Origin: Cesiribacter sp. SM1
GTDB taxonomy: Bacteria; Bacteroidota; Bacteroidia; Cytophagales; Cyclobacteriaceae
Direction: 5' to 3'
Assembly: GCF_020178975.1 (NCBI RefSeq)
Contig: NZ_JAHXBU010000042.1
Location: 1-64,000, forward strand
DNA: 64,000 bases
Of the stretch, positions 43,401 through 50,888 are shown one piece after another; position 1 is the first letter of the stretch; every line of letters begins with the position of its first letter. The notes below the pieces were generated by a model. That model was not told the DNA's origin. It did not search any database and was given only the letters and a program-made list of their open reading frames with translations. The position numbers and the translations under genes were made by a program.

Positions 43401-43470
43401 AGGCAGAGAGGGCACCAAACATGACGAACAGCCATAGGAGCAAGGCTTTTCTTGTAAAAATTTTGTTCAT
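40429..43470 (-). CDS. susC: SusC/RagA TonB-linked outer-membrane protein
   Basis: 1013 residues with a signal peptide (LLLWLFVMFGALSAWAQ). Domains: an N-terminal carboxypeptidase-regulatory-like domain (about 28-100, GTVSSFTENDPLPGVAIRVKGTSTGTVTDLDGRYQLEV), a TonB box (GEVVVVGYG, about 108-116), the plug (GSIARVDGGKIAEMPTPSFEAALQGRAAGVQVIQGSG and GDPLYVVDGVPIIQDNF) and a beta-barrel to the end (TLGVNVSF). It imports malto-oligosaccharides across the outer membrane using TonB energy. First gene of the structural operon; 456 bases of control DNA lie upstream. Confidence 0.97.
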   Translation of the reverse strand: MNKIFTRKALLLWLFVMFGALSAWAQGRTISGTVSSFTENDPLPGVAIRVKGTSTGTVTDLDGRYQLEVPSNNAVLVFSFVGYNTQEETVGNRSTIDVKLAEDIETLGEVVVVGYGVQEKREVTGSIARVDGGKIAEMPTPSFEAALQGRAAGVQVIQGSGLAGSGSVIKVRGTSAISASGDPLYVVDGVPIIQDNFLGSNRGGMNQNPLATINPEDIESVEILKDAGAAAIYGSRGANGVILVTTKRGKSKNGTFNFSTDHGFSAPAIKQDFLNTAELIQLRQEAWENDGNIGPVWLPNLTGPESTSEERAAAIEKALQTNTDWWDETTRTGYLQEYNLSYSKANDYLSSFISGSYSDNQSFLKGNSYERLSGRVNLDAKLAKNFKATLSSSISRGINNRVDAAWSGGLGQAMSTSLPYYPVYNDDGTFYTVNNPVRTRELLDWRVRDLRTINNLTFTYTPVKNLNIRAVGGYDYLDSNDDTFSPSELNGTENNTANRYKVWTENYTVSLQADYLLELENSKLTLLAGTEYQDKTNNFRDYAIVGIENPIYDDEGVNLNLNRQDVDITRFFSYFGRATYTIKDRYVLQGIGRVDASSTFGPENQYGFFPSLSAAWILSEEGFMQNVEQISMLKLRGSYGLIGTPPGATNQYRGTYIVEGNNPYYGNDVIYPERLPNPGLKWQTTYNTDLGLEFGLFGNRVTGELAYYNRLTQDVLINRANPPSTGFGSYWDNVGEIRNTGIEFDFSSKNLVGDFTWTTNFNIAHNNNEVLDLGDLTPDAAGGGTNDTRVAVGYPVGANYLVRFAGVDPADGLPIWLDAEGYQTKEFSLDHRVIVGDVLPDFTGGITNSFTYAGFDLSFLFTFTKGGNIYDGSAKRQLGKVTDWNMRSEIADRWTGPGDTDAKFPRLTLENYPGLPDEWQYNSTLFLHDASYLRLRNLSVGYNLPASVASKIRASTARISLSAMNLLTFTKYPGDPEIARDFENLQDRNMSPNVTYLTTPQQRSITLGVNVSF

Positions 43471-43595
43471 GTGATGAATTGGTTAGTGTAAGTAAAAGTT
43501 TTGCACTCTTCCCAAAGCTGAAGGGTTGTAAGTGCTAGTTGAGCGTGATTGGTTTTAAGTCAACTGTCATATATCAGGGAATTTATTCATGTTCT

Positions 43596-43624
43596 TGCAA
43601 TCGGTTGAGCTGCTAGTGCAATCG
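43596..43624 (-). repeat. Direct repeat TGCAATCG, 21-base spacing
   Basis: TGCAATCGGTTGA (43596-43608) and TGCAATCGAATGA (43617-43629) agree at 11 of 13 bases and are two helical turns apart, 126-155 bases before the susC ATG. This is the spacing expected for sites bound by a dimeric activator. No known regulator match can be claimed. Confidence 0.6.
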
Positions 43625-43777
43625 AATGAAATGTATGAGCTCTGCAAGACTCCTCCAAGAAAAAAGGGGGTACAAGAAGTATACAGGAGAAGTGAAAAAG
43701 TGTATGGATTACCGGTTAACACAATCCCTTGAAACAGCTCAAAACAGCCATTTCACAAGAATCAGGGGCATTCAAAA

Positions 43778-43891
43778 GGTTAACAAATGGTTAACAAAGA
43801 AAAATCTAAAGGGGTAAAAAAGCCTGTTTTTCTTACAGCCGATATCCCTCGATTCTGGGGCTATAAAGCAAGGTTAACTCTTTGTTAACCT
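43778..43891. repeat. GGTTAACAAA repeats
   Basis: Two tandem copies at 43778-43787 and 43789-43798 (11-base period) and an inverted copy (TTTGTTAACC) at 43881-43890. The last forms part of an 8-base inverted repeat (43871-43878 with 43884-43891). Confidence 0.6.
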
Positions 43892-43926
43892 GTTAAAATT
43901 TAGGGGGTGGTTTGTTAAGTACCGGT

Positions 43927-46900
43927 TTAGATACCCATTACCAGGTCGGTAAGGCTCTGGTGATTTTCAAGGCCAAGCTTTTTACGCAGCCGAGTGCGGG
44001 TAACCTTAATGCTGGCGGGCGAAATACCCAACAGAGAGGCACATTCGGCATTGCTCAGGTTTAACCTGATGAGGGCACAATGACGGAGCTCCTGGTTGGT
44101 GAGGTCGGGATAGTTGATCTTAAGCTTGGCGTAAAAGCCGGTATGGATCTGCTCAAAATACAGCTTGAAATCTTCCCAGTCTTTGTCCAGGCGGTAGCTC
44201 TCATCGATAAGCTTGAGCATTTTCCTGAGCTCGTTTTGGGGCGTGCCGTTAGAGGCTTTGATACTTTTCTCCAGCTGATTCCTGAGCTCCTGCATCATTT
44301 CATTTTTCTGAATGATGTTGAGGGTGTGCGTGGTGATCTGTTTGTTTCGATACTCAATCTGGTCCTGCAGCTGCTTTTCTTTCAGGTGCATGAACTTAAG
44401 ATCGGCTTCCGATAAGGCTTTCTGGGATTTATAAACGGCGTCATTCTTTTCAATAAGCTCTTCCTTCTGCCTGATCAGCTTATTTTTCTGCTCAATGATC
44501 TCGTTCTTCTGCAGGTTAATCTCGCGTGTACGCTCCTCTATGATCTTTTGCAGCTTTCGTTTCTGGTTGATCAGGTGGAAATGATACACCTTAACGGCTG
44601 CCATGATCAGCACCACCCCTGCCAGTATAAAAAGCAACAGGGCCCACCACGATTTATACCAGGGTGCTGCTACCACAAAAGTAAATTCCATAGGTTCGCT
44701 CCACAGATAGCCCATATCGCGTGCCCTTACCTGCAGCGTATAGGTACCTTCTGAAAAACCAAAGATTGATATGGAACTGTTGGGGGTAGGCTCCGACCAG
44801 TTTTTTTCTGCTCCCTTTAGCCTGGTCTGGTACAATACATTATTACCGGGGTAAGTAAGGCTTACAAAGTCAAACTGCATTCTGGCCTCATGCGGAAACG
44901 TAAACCGGCTGCTGGCCGATAACGCAACCTTATCCCCATTCACCAGCACTCCCTTTATCTGGGGCTGCGGCGTTGTGCGGTAAATCGGATGCATAATATC
45001 AATCTGGGCAAGTCCTTTTGCAGTGGCTACGTAAAGCTTGTTATTGTGCAGCCTGAAACACCTTTCCTTTAACACCCTGGAGGGCAGCCCGTTTTCACGG
45101 GTGTAGAGCACAACCTGCCCGTTTTGATAAAAAGCCAGTGCATTAGGATATGCCAGCCACACCTGCTCACCAACAATAGCAATAGAAGTAAGCGGCTCGT
45201 TTATGTCGAAACCTTTCAGGGAAATTCGTTCGGCAGTAACAGCTCCTTCTTTTTCTGTTGTACGCACCAAGCCTTCACTTGTAGCCAACCAGGCATTTCC
45301 CAGGCTATCGAAGGCCATATCGTTCACTATGATTCTATCTGTAGCAGCAAAATCGAACTTCACCTCCAGCGGCACAAATACATCTACCCGGGGCTCGTAG
45401 CGGTACAGGAACCCTTCCCTCCCCTGTCCGCCGCAAAGCAGCTGCCCCTTGGCAGACTGGCCCATGACCACAGAATTTGTCACTTCCTCATAAACAGCTA
45501 CCTCTCCACGGGCATCAACCTTTACCAGCTCATTTAACCCGGTAAACCACTTATTGTCCTCCCGGTCTTTGAGTATATAAGTTACGGTTGGCCCCGATAT
45601 ACTATCACGCACCAGCTGCAGATAATTAGCATTAAGCTCGTAATAGGATATTCTGCCTAATGCATCACCAATCCACAGCTTATCACCATCTGCCACAATA
45701 CGATCGAAGTAGGTAGAATTTGCAGCACGCAGCGCACTTACCTCTGCTCCTGGTGCGGGGGCCAGTTTCAGGAGCTGTTCGCCGGTTGAGTAGTACAGGG
45801 TGCCCGTGCTGTCGAAGGTAAAAGATTCTACACGCGAATCTCCCACAGCCTGCAGAGGCTTAACCACGGTGGGTTTTAGCAAACCAATGTTTTCACTGCC
45901 GGTAATCCAGATTTCGTCATGCTCCGGATCGTGATGAAAATCGAGCACATCCCTGAAGGAAAGAGCGTTTAGCTTCCTGAATTCGTAAGCAGGTTCAGCG
46001 GTATTGGTAACATAAAGGCCATTTCCCCAGGTGCCTGCATAGAGCACATTACCTACAAGTATGGACGTAGAAATGTTAGTAGGCCCTCCAATCCCCTCAT
46101 TTTCCAGGATATTCTTTCCACTGTCGATCTTAAGCTGCAGAATGCCCTCTTTACCACTGATCAGTAAATGATCGCCGCGCAGGCTAACGATGGATGTTAC
46201 TTCGGTAAGAGGGTAATCTTCAACACCTGCATCTTCCAGCTTATCTTCGGCTTTGTTATAAGCCAGCAACCTGCCGTTGTAGGGGGCTACCCAAATGTGG
46301 CCAAAAGCATCTTCTGCAAACGAAAAGGATCGGTGGTAGTTAATAGACTGGTATTTTGCCCCCAGAAAATATCTTTTGAACCCGGCATCAGAGATTTTAA
46401 CAACCGCATTTGCTTCTCCAATCCATATGTTGCCTTCCTTATCTTCATAAACTGATTTGGGATAGTTAAGAGACTCGGCCAGGGGCGTTCCCTTAACCTC
46501 CAATGGCCTGAAGTAGGTAGTATCCTGGTTGTGTATAATTTCCCTGATGCCATAATCAGTAAGCACCAGCAGCTGCCCGTTTTTCCTTTTCAGAAATTTT
46601 TTGGTGTAGGGACTGGGAAGCTCCTTGAAGAACAGTACTGTTTCGTTGCCATCGAAGCGTAAAACCCCCTGGTCGGTTGCCAGCCATACAAAGCCTTTTT
46701 CGTCTTTGGTAATGCCCTTGATTACCTCGTTGGAGTGAATTTTATTGATGTCGTAGTACCTGTACTGATCAGAAGATAGTGTTGATTCCTGCGCACGAAC
46801 AGCAAGGGGTGTAGATACAAGCAGAACAAAAATCGCTACCCACAGCAAAAAATAGCTGCCGGTATATTTGCAGAAGCGCTCTGTCCAAATCTTGTCCACC

Positions 46901-46947
46901 GCAGGCAAACCTACTTTCAGTGCATTAACAGGCCTTAGACTCTTCAT
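43927..46947 (-). CDS. Propeller-sensor transcriptional regulator with LuxR-type HTH
   Basis: 1006 residues. An N-terminal hydrophobic segment (YFLLWVAIFVLLVSTPLAVRAQ) acts as signal or membrane anchor. A long region (about 60-680) consists of Reg_prop beta-propeller repeats such as GFVWLATDQGVLRFDG and GNIWIGEANAVVKI. A Y_Y_Y Ig-like domain follows (about 700-755), then one membrane helix (WWALLLFILAGVVLIMAAVKVYHF, about 766-789), a charged coiled coil (about 790-900) and a C-terminal HTH of LuxR type (TNQELRHCALIRLNLSNAECASLLGISPASIKVTRTRLRKKLG). No histidine kinase or receiver domain is present. It lies upstream of susC in the same direction, so it most likely senses maltodextrin in the periplasm and controls the locus. 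Confidence 0.92.
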   Translation of the reverse strand: MKSLRPVNALKVGLPAVDKIWTERFCKYTGSYFLLWVAIFVLLVSTPLAVRAQESTLSSDQYRYYDINKIHSNEVIKGITKDEKGFVWLATDQGVLRFDGNETVLFFKELPSPYTKKFLKRKNGQLLVLTDYGIREIIHNQDTTYFRPLEVKGTPLAESLNYPKSVYEDKEGNIWIGEANAVVKISDAGFKRYFLGAKYQSINYHRSFSFAEDAFGHIWVAPYNGRLLAYNKAEDKLEDAGVEDYPLTEVTSIVSLRGDHLLISGKEGILQLKIDSGKNILENEGIGGPTNISTSILVGNVLYAGTWGNGLYVTNTAEPAYEFRKLNALSFRDVLDFHHDPEHDEIWITGSENIGLLKPTVVKPLQAVGDSRVESFTFDSTGTLYYSTGEQLLKLAPAPGAEVSALRAANSTYFDRIVADGDKLWIGDALGRISYYELNANYLQLVRDSISGPTVTYILKDREDNKWFTGLNELVKVDARGEVAVYEEVTNSVVMGQSAKGQLLCGGQGREGFLYRYEPRVDVFVPLEVKFDFAATDRIIVNDMAFDSLGNAWLATSEGLVRTTEKEGAVTAERISLKGFDINEPLTSIAIVGEQVWLAYPNALAFYQNGQVVLYTRENGLPSRVLKERCFRLHNNKLYVATAKGLAQIDIMHPIYRTTPQPQIKGVLVNGDKVALSASSRFTFPHEARMQFDFVSLTYPGNNVLYQTRLKGAEKNWSEPTPNSSISIFGFSEGTYTLQVRARDMGYLWSEPMEFTFVVAAPWYKSWWALLLFILAGVVLIMAAVKVYHFHLINQKRKLQKIIEERTREINLQKNEIIEQKNKLIRQKEELIEKNDAVYKSQKALSEADLKFMHLKEKQLQDQIEYRNKQITTHTLNIIQKNEMMQELRNQLEKSIKASNGTPQNELRKMLKLIDESYRLDKDWEDFKLYFEQIHTGFYAKLKINYPDLTNQELRHCALIRLNLSNAECASLLGISPASIKVTRTRLRKKLGLENHQSLTDLVMGI

Positions 46948-47033
46948 ATTAACACCAGAGGACTTTACAGAAAGGAGTAATCAGAATTTATTAAATATCG
47001 CTTTAGCAATGCAGGCAGGTCTTTCCTCCATCT

Positions 47034-47041
47034 CAAATTTA
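47034..47041 (-). promoter_or_regulatory. -7 promoter box of the propeller regulator
   Basis: On the minus strand TAAATTTG is a perfect TAnnTTTG box, 86 bases before the regulator ATG (46947). No TTG is seen 19 bases upstream of it. Confidence 0.4.
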
Positions 47042-47087
47042 ATAGTTTTTTCGGTTTTATACATGCTGCCACGGGGAGCAGCCAACC

Positions 47088-47957
47088 CTAAGCCTCCATC
47101 CATTGCCTGAAATCGCCCGCCCTGCGGCGACTTACGGTTACCTGGCTGCTGTGCCGGGGTTGCAGGTAGAGCAGTAACCTACCGGAGCTCTCTCCCTCCA
47201 CCCGCTTTACAGCCCCCTTCTGTACAATAAACTGGCGGCTGATGCGAAAGAAATCCTGCACAGGAAGTTGCCCTGCCAGCTGTTCAAGTGTTCCATCTAT
47301 GGTAAACGTATCACCATCATGGGATCGTACAATAATACCTTCGCCAGTTTTAAACAAGTAAGCAAGTTGCGTTGCCGCGAGCGGCACAAAGGCACTGCCC
47401 TGCTGTACCAGCAGTAGTTTCTTATGCGCTTCGGGCTTGTGCTTCTCCTCCACTGCCTGTATTGCCTGCGCCTGTTTTATATACGCCAGTTTTTGCTGCA
47501 GAAAGGTAATGGTATGCTTATGGTACTGCACCATCCACATACCTGTATAAATAAGATTGAGTATAGTAACAAAGAGCAGTATGCCCGGTAAATCGGCAGA
47601 AAGTACATTGTTGATATCAAAGCCTGCCGGGCGCTTAATAACCAGCTGGTTGTAAACAATACTGCTTAGCAGCATAAACAGAAAGCCAAGGGCATATGCC
47701 AGCGGGCCCTGCACAAAAAATCGCTGCAGGGGATGGCTGGCCCAGGAGTACTGCCGGTCTATCTGCAAAATCAGCAGCCGGTTTAGCTGCCACACCACCC
47801 CTGCCACCACTATTGCATAGCCAAGGTCAAGGTAGTACTGTGCATCATACAAAAGCGTACAAAGCCCAACAGGCTCCCCGATATGGCGCAACAGGAAACC
47901 CCAGAGGGGTATGCCTGCTAACATGAGCTTCCGGTCGGGGTATATAATTGCCTGCAT
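47088..47957 (-). CDS. Membrane-bound LytTR-domain regulator (copy 1)
   Basis: 289 residues. Four hydrophobic segments in the first 165 residues (WGFLLRHIG, LGYAIVVAGVVWQLNRLL, LAYALGFLFMLLSSIVY and LLFVTILNLIYTGMW). A charged linker (about 168-195) leads to a LytTR DNA-binding domain at the C-terminus (LVQQGSAFVPLAATQLAYLF to VTVSRRRAGDFRQWMEA). Membrane-bound LytTR regulators act directly on DNA, without phosphorylation by a receiver. It starts 21 bases after the stop of copy 2 and is 140 bases before the propeller regulator. Confidence 0.88.
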   Translation of the reverse strand: MQAIIYPDRKLMLAGIPLWGFLLRHIGEPVGLCTLLYDAQYYLDLGYAIVVAGVVWQLNRLLILQIDRQYSWASHPLQRFFVQGPLAYALGFLFMLLSSIVYNQLVIKRPAGFDINNVLSADLPGILLFVTILNLIYTGMWMVQYHKHTITFLQQKLAYIKQAQAIQAVEEKHKPEAHKKLLLVQQGSAFVPLAATQLAYLFKTGEGIIVRSHDGDTFTIDGTLEQLAGQLPVQDFFRISRQFIVQKGAVKRVEGESSGRLLLYLQPRHSSQVTVSRRRAGDFRQWMEA

Positions 47958-47978
47958 TGTACAAAACTAAACTAGGTA

Positions 47979-48908
47979 TCAGGCTTCCATCCACTGCCGG
48001 AAGAGCTGTGCCCTGCGGCGGCTTACGGTTACTGTTGCCGGGTTTCCCGGGGGCAGGTGCAGCAGCAACCTGCCGGAACTTTCTCCCTCCACCCGCCTGA
48101 TGGCCCCTCTTTGAACAATAAACTGGCGGCTGATGCGGAAAAACTCCCGGGGCGAAAGCTGCTCTTCCAGTTGCTCCAGCGTGCCATCTACCGTAAAAGC
48201 CTTTCCCTCCAGGGTTCTTGCAAAACTTGCTTCATTTGCAGTAAAAATACATGCAATCTGTGCTGTAGCCAGGGGCACCAGCCCCCTACCCTGGTTCACC
48301 AGCAGCGTCTGCTTAAATGCATCTTCTGACTCTGCCTCCTTTGTATCCAAAGCCTGCATCTCCAGCCTTTCTATTTCACGGTTTAGGGTTGCCACGCTTT
48401 GCTTATGGTATCGGATCATCCACAAACCGGTGTAAATCATGTGGATGATCGTTACAAAAAGGAGGTTCACCGGCAGCTCTGACAGAAACAGATAGCTGGC
48501 GTTAAACCCATGTGGCTCCAGCTGCATAAAACCATGGTACAACAGTGAAAGCAGCACAATAAGGGCTGCAGTAATGCCGTAAGCCAGCCCACCCTGCACA
48601 AGCAGCCTGCGGGTGGTGTTTGCTGCCCAGGAATACCGCTGGTCTGCCCACCGGACAATAGAGAGGTTAAGCTGCCACAAAAAAACAGCAGCTAGGAGTA
48701 TGAACAGAATATCTATATAGTACTGCGGGCTCATCAGCAGATCTGCCAGCCGGGCAGGTTCAGCAATATGCCTGAAAAATACAGCCCACAGGGGTATGCA
48801 CAGCAGCTTAATCCACCTGTCGGGATAAGGCCCAGCCTGTTGTGTGGCCTCAGAGGGGTGTTCTATCAGAAGCGCAGGTTGCAACATCAGCCGAATATGC
48901 TTATTCAT
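47979..48908 (-). CDS. Membrane-bound LytTR-domain regulator (copy 2)
   Basis: 309 residues, a tandem paralogue of the gene at 47088. Same four-helix N-terminus (LLCIPLWAVFFRHIAEPARLADLL, DILFILLAAVFLWQLN, GLAYGITAALIVLLSLLYH, LLFVTIIHMIYTGLW) and LytTR C-terminus. The last 55 residues differ from copy 1 at only about 14 positions; FFRISRQFIVQ and VEGESSGRLLL are shared. Likely arose by local duplication. An inverted repeat GCTGG-N6-CCAGC (48927-48942) lies 19 bases upstream. Confidence 0.88.
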   Translation of the reverse strand: MNKHIRLMLQPALLIEHPSEATQQAGPYPDRWIKLLCIPLWAVFFRHIAEPARLADLLMSPQYYIDILFILLAAVFLWQLNLSIVRWADQRYSWAANTTRRLLVQGGLAYGITAALIVLLSLLYHGFMQLEPHGFNASYLFLSELPVNLLFVTIIHMIYTGLWMIRYHKQSVATLNREIERLEMQALDTKEAESEDAFKQTLLVNQGRGLVPLATAQIACIFTANEASFARTLEGKAFTVDGTLEQLEEQLSPREFFRISRQFIVQRGAIRRVEGESSGRLLLHLPPGNPATVTVSRRRAQLFRQWMEA

Positions 48909-48926
48909 AGATAAATTTAACTAACC

Positions 48927-48942
48927 GCTGGCAAATACCAGC
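48927..48942 (-). repeat. Inverted repeat upstream of LytTR copy 2
   Basis: GCTGG at 48927-48931 and CCAGC at 48938-48942 flank CAAATA, 19 bases before the ATG at 48908. It may be a binding site for a regulator; LytTR proteins usually prefer direct repeats, so this is uncertain. Confidence 0.35.
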
Positions 48943-49051
48943 TGTCCGCTCAACCTAATTTTCTGTCCGTTCAGGGCCACAGGCTGCCACAGGCCTTAAC
49001 AGCCGCATTTTGCCTTGCTCAAAGCCATAATATTGCAGAAAAGAATTTTAC

Positions 49052-49663
49052 ATGAAACAGCTCATTCAAACCCCTACCTTACTGGCTATGATATGCCTGC
49101 ATTGCTTGGTAGCTCATGCTGCCAGCGCCCAGGAGGGCACATCTTCACGCTTTATTTATTCTGCCAAAATCACCTTTCAGTCTTATGGGCTGCCCTTTAA
49201 AAACTTTGGCAGCAGCTTTAAAAATGTGGGTGGTGCAATTGGAATCGACTGTGCCTACAACAAGTCACAAAGTCTGCTGCAAAGCTTTAGCCTGGGCTTT
49301 CAGCATCATCGGGAGCATGAGCAGTTCTTCTACATCCATACACAGCTGGCTTACCGGCCGCTGCTCTTCAATGTACTGGAGCCGGGTATTGCCATAGGCA
49401 TTGGGCGTGCGCTGGCAATATCGAACCCTGCTAACCCCTACTATGCGCTGGAGAACGGTTCCTGGAATAAAAGCAGCCATCAGCGCCAGGGACACTGGCT
49501 GCTCCCGGTGTCGTTAAGTATGGGCTACCGCATCAGGCAAGCCAATGGCAGGGTGTTTACACCTTACATCAGCTACGAGGCTGCCGCTTTTATTCAATAC
49601 AACAGTGCATTTCCCCTACTGCCCTACTCACAGCTTTCTACCGGCACACGCATCAGATTTTAA
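49052..49663 (+). CDS. Exported hypothetical, possible outer-membrane barrel
   Basis: 203 residues with a signal peptide (LLAMICLHCLVAHAASAQ). The mature part is rich in aromatic and Gly residues and shows strand-like alternation (KITFQSYGLPF, AIGIDCAYN, GFQHHREHEQ, LEPGIAIGIGRALAI, VFTPYISYEAAAFIQYN) and ends LSTGTRIRF, with a terminal Phe as in outer-membrane barrels. It is divergent from LytTR copy 2 and 19 bases upstream of the serine hydrolase gene, so they probably share a transcript. No known function. Confidence 0.7.
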   Translation: MKQLIQTPTLLAMICLHCLVAHAASAQEGTSSRFIYSAKITFQSYGLPFKNFGSSFKNVGGAIGIDCAYNKSQSLLQSFSLGFQHHREHEQFFYIHTQLAYRPLLFNVLEPGIAIGIGRALAISNPANPYYALENGSWNKSSHQRQGHWLLPVSLSMGYRIRQANGRVFTPYISYEAAAFIQYNSAFPLLPYSQLSTGTRIRF

Positions 49664-49682
49664 CAACACAAAAATTCAGAAC

Positions 49683-50861
49683 ATGAAAACCCAACATACA
49701 TTCATACTGCTGCTGATGATTTGCTGCATGGCCAGCTGCACCAATAAAACTTTTGAAGAAGCGCTGTTATCCCCACCCACTCCACAGCCTTTCAAAGCAG
49801 ATCACAGCAGGGCCGGTGATCTGCAGGCCATCCTGGATAAATATACTGCCAAAGGTTTACCTGCTGCAGTGGTTGCCATTAAAGATGATGAAGGAGTGTG
49901 GGAAGGCAGCAGCGGTTTTGCCAAAATAGAAAACGGCACTAAACTCAGCCCTGGTTTTGTACATGCCGGCGGTAGCATTACTAAAATTTATACCGCAACA
50001 GCCATTATGATGCTTCAGGAACAGGGCAGGCTCCGGCTTGACGATCCAATTACCCAGTACCTCCCCCCTTCTGTTACTGCCGGCATCAGCAACGCAGACA
50101 GAATTACAGTGCGTATGCTACTGAACCACAGCTCGGGTATTCCGGATTATATCGATAACCCCCACTTCAGGCTACAGTGGTTCAACAATCTTTCCCGGGG
50201 CTGGACGGCCAGCGATGCCCTCTCCTATGCCTGCAATAAGCCTTTACTATTTGAGCCAGGCACTGCTTTTTCTTATTCCAATAACAATTACATGCTCCTG
50301 TCGCTCATGATCGCGCATGTAAGCGGGCAGGAAGAAGCAGCCTGGATGCGGGATCATATTTTTCTGCCCCTAAACCTGGAACGGACTTATTACAAAATTC
50401 AGCCCGAATACCTGGAGGGCCTCCCCATGCCCAACTATTACCTTGACCGCTACGGCGATGGCAGATTGCAAAATGTTACCCTCCCCACAAAAATGGAGAT
50501 CTACAGCGAACTGGGTGACGGTGGCCTGGTAGCCTCAGCGCTTGATTTCGTTTACTTTATGGATGCACTGGTAAAGGAGCAGCTTATATCCACGGATTCT
50601 TTCAATGAGATGAAAACTGCCACCTTCAATGACTATGGGCTTGGCATTGATATTTACAGATACCAGGAATTACCCCAGTATGGCCATTCCGGGGCAGTAT
50701 TCGGGGGAGCTTCCCTGCTGCTGTATTTCGAAGAACAGGATGCCACAATATTCATTGCCAGCAATACAGATGGTACCTTAATTGGCGGAAAAACCCTTAT
50801 GCTGTACCACGAAATGAAAAATGAGATAGGTGATTACCTGGCGCTACAGGCTAAGCGATAA
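49683..50861 (+). CDS. Serine hydrolase of the beta-lactamase/PBP4-like class, lipoprotein
   Basis: 392 residues from the ATG at 49683 (the frame opens at 49545 within the upstream gene). Lipobox: LLLMICCMASCTNK. Class C-type motifs: nucleophile in GGSITKIYTATAIMML (SxxK), the second motif YSNNNYM (YxN) and HSGAVFG (HxG). Many members are esterases or peptidases rather than true beta-lactamases; resistance is not implied. Predicted location is the periplasmic face of a membrane. Close spacing to the upstream barrel-like gene suggests an operon. Confidence 0.9.
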   Translation: MKTQHTFILLLMICCMASCTNKTFEEALLSPPTPQPFKADHSRAGDLQAILDKYTAKGLPAAVVAIKDDEGVWEGSSGFAKIENGTKLSPGFVHAGGSITKIYTATAIMMLQEQGRLRLDDPITQYLPPSVTAGISNADRITVRMLLNHSSGIPDYIDNPHFRLQWFNNLSRGWTASDALSYACNKPLLFEPGTAFSYSNNNYMLLSLMIAHVSGQEEAAWMRDHIFLPLNLERTYYKIQPEYLEGLPMPNYYLDRYGDGRLQNVTLPTKMEIYSELGDGGLVASALDFVYFMDALVKEQLISTDSFNEMKTATFNDYGLGIDIYRYQELPQYGHSGAVFGGASLLLYFEEQDATIFIASNTDGTLIGGKTLMLYHEMKNEIGDYLALQAKR

Positions 50862-50888
50862 ACCACTTATTTTATCTCATATAAACCC

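Larger units (their letters stand above)
43471..43926. promoter_or_regulatory. susC upstream control region
   Basis: 456 bases between the regulator stop and the susC ATG, with no gene; a 63-codon plus-strand frame at 43626-43817 looks random. Two exact TGCAATCG repeats lie at 43596-43603 and 43617-43624 (21-base spacing). GGTTAACAAA occurs in tandem at 43778-43787 and 43789-43798, and in reverse orientation at 43881-43890. AGGTTAAC/GTTAACCT forms an 8-base inverted repeat at 43871-43891. I found no perfect TAnnTTTG box on the minus strand. These repeats are candidate operators for the starch locus. Confidence 0.65.

Noticed and set aside
43626-43817. 63-codon plus-strand frame upstream of susC
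   Set aside because: It lies in a control region, covers repeats, and has no recognisable features.
49683-50861. Antibiotic-resistance beta-lactamase
   Set aside because: The motifs fit the wider serine hydrolase/PBP4-like class and the protein is a lipoprotein; resistance is not shown by the sequence.
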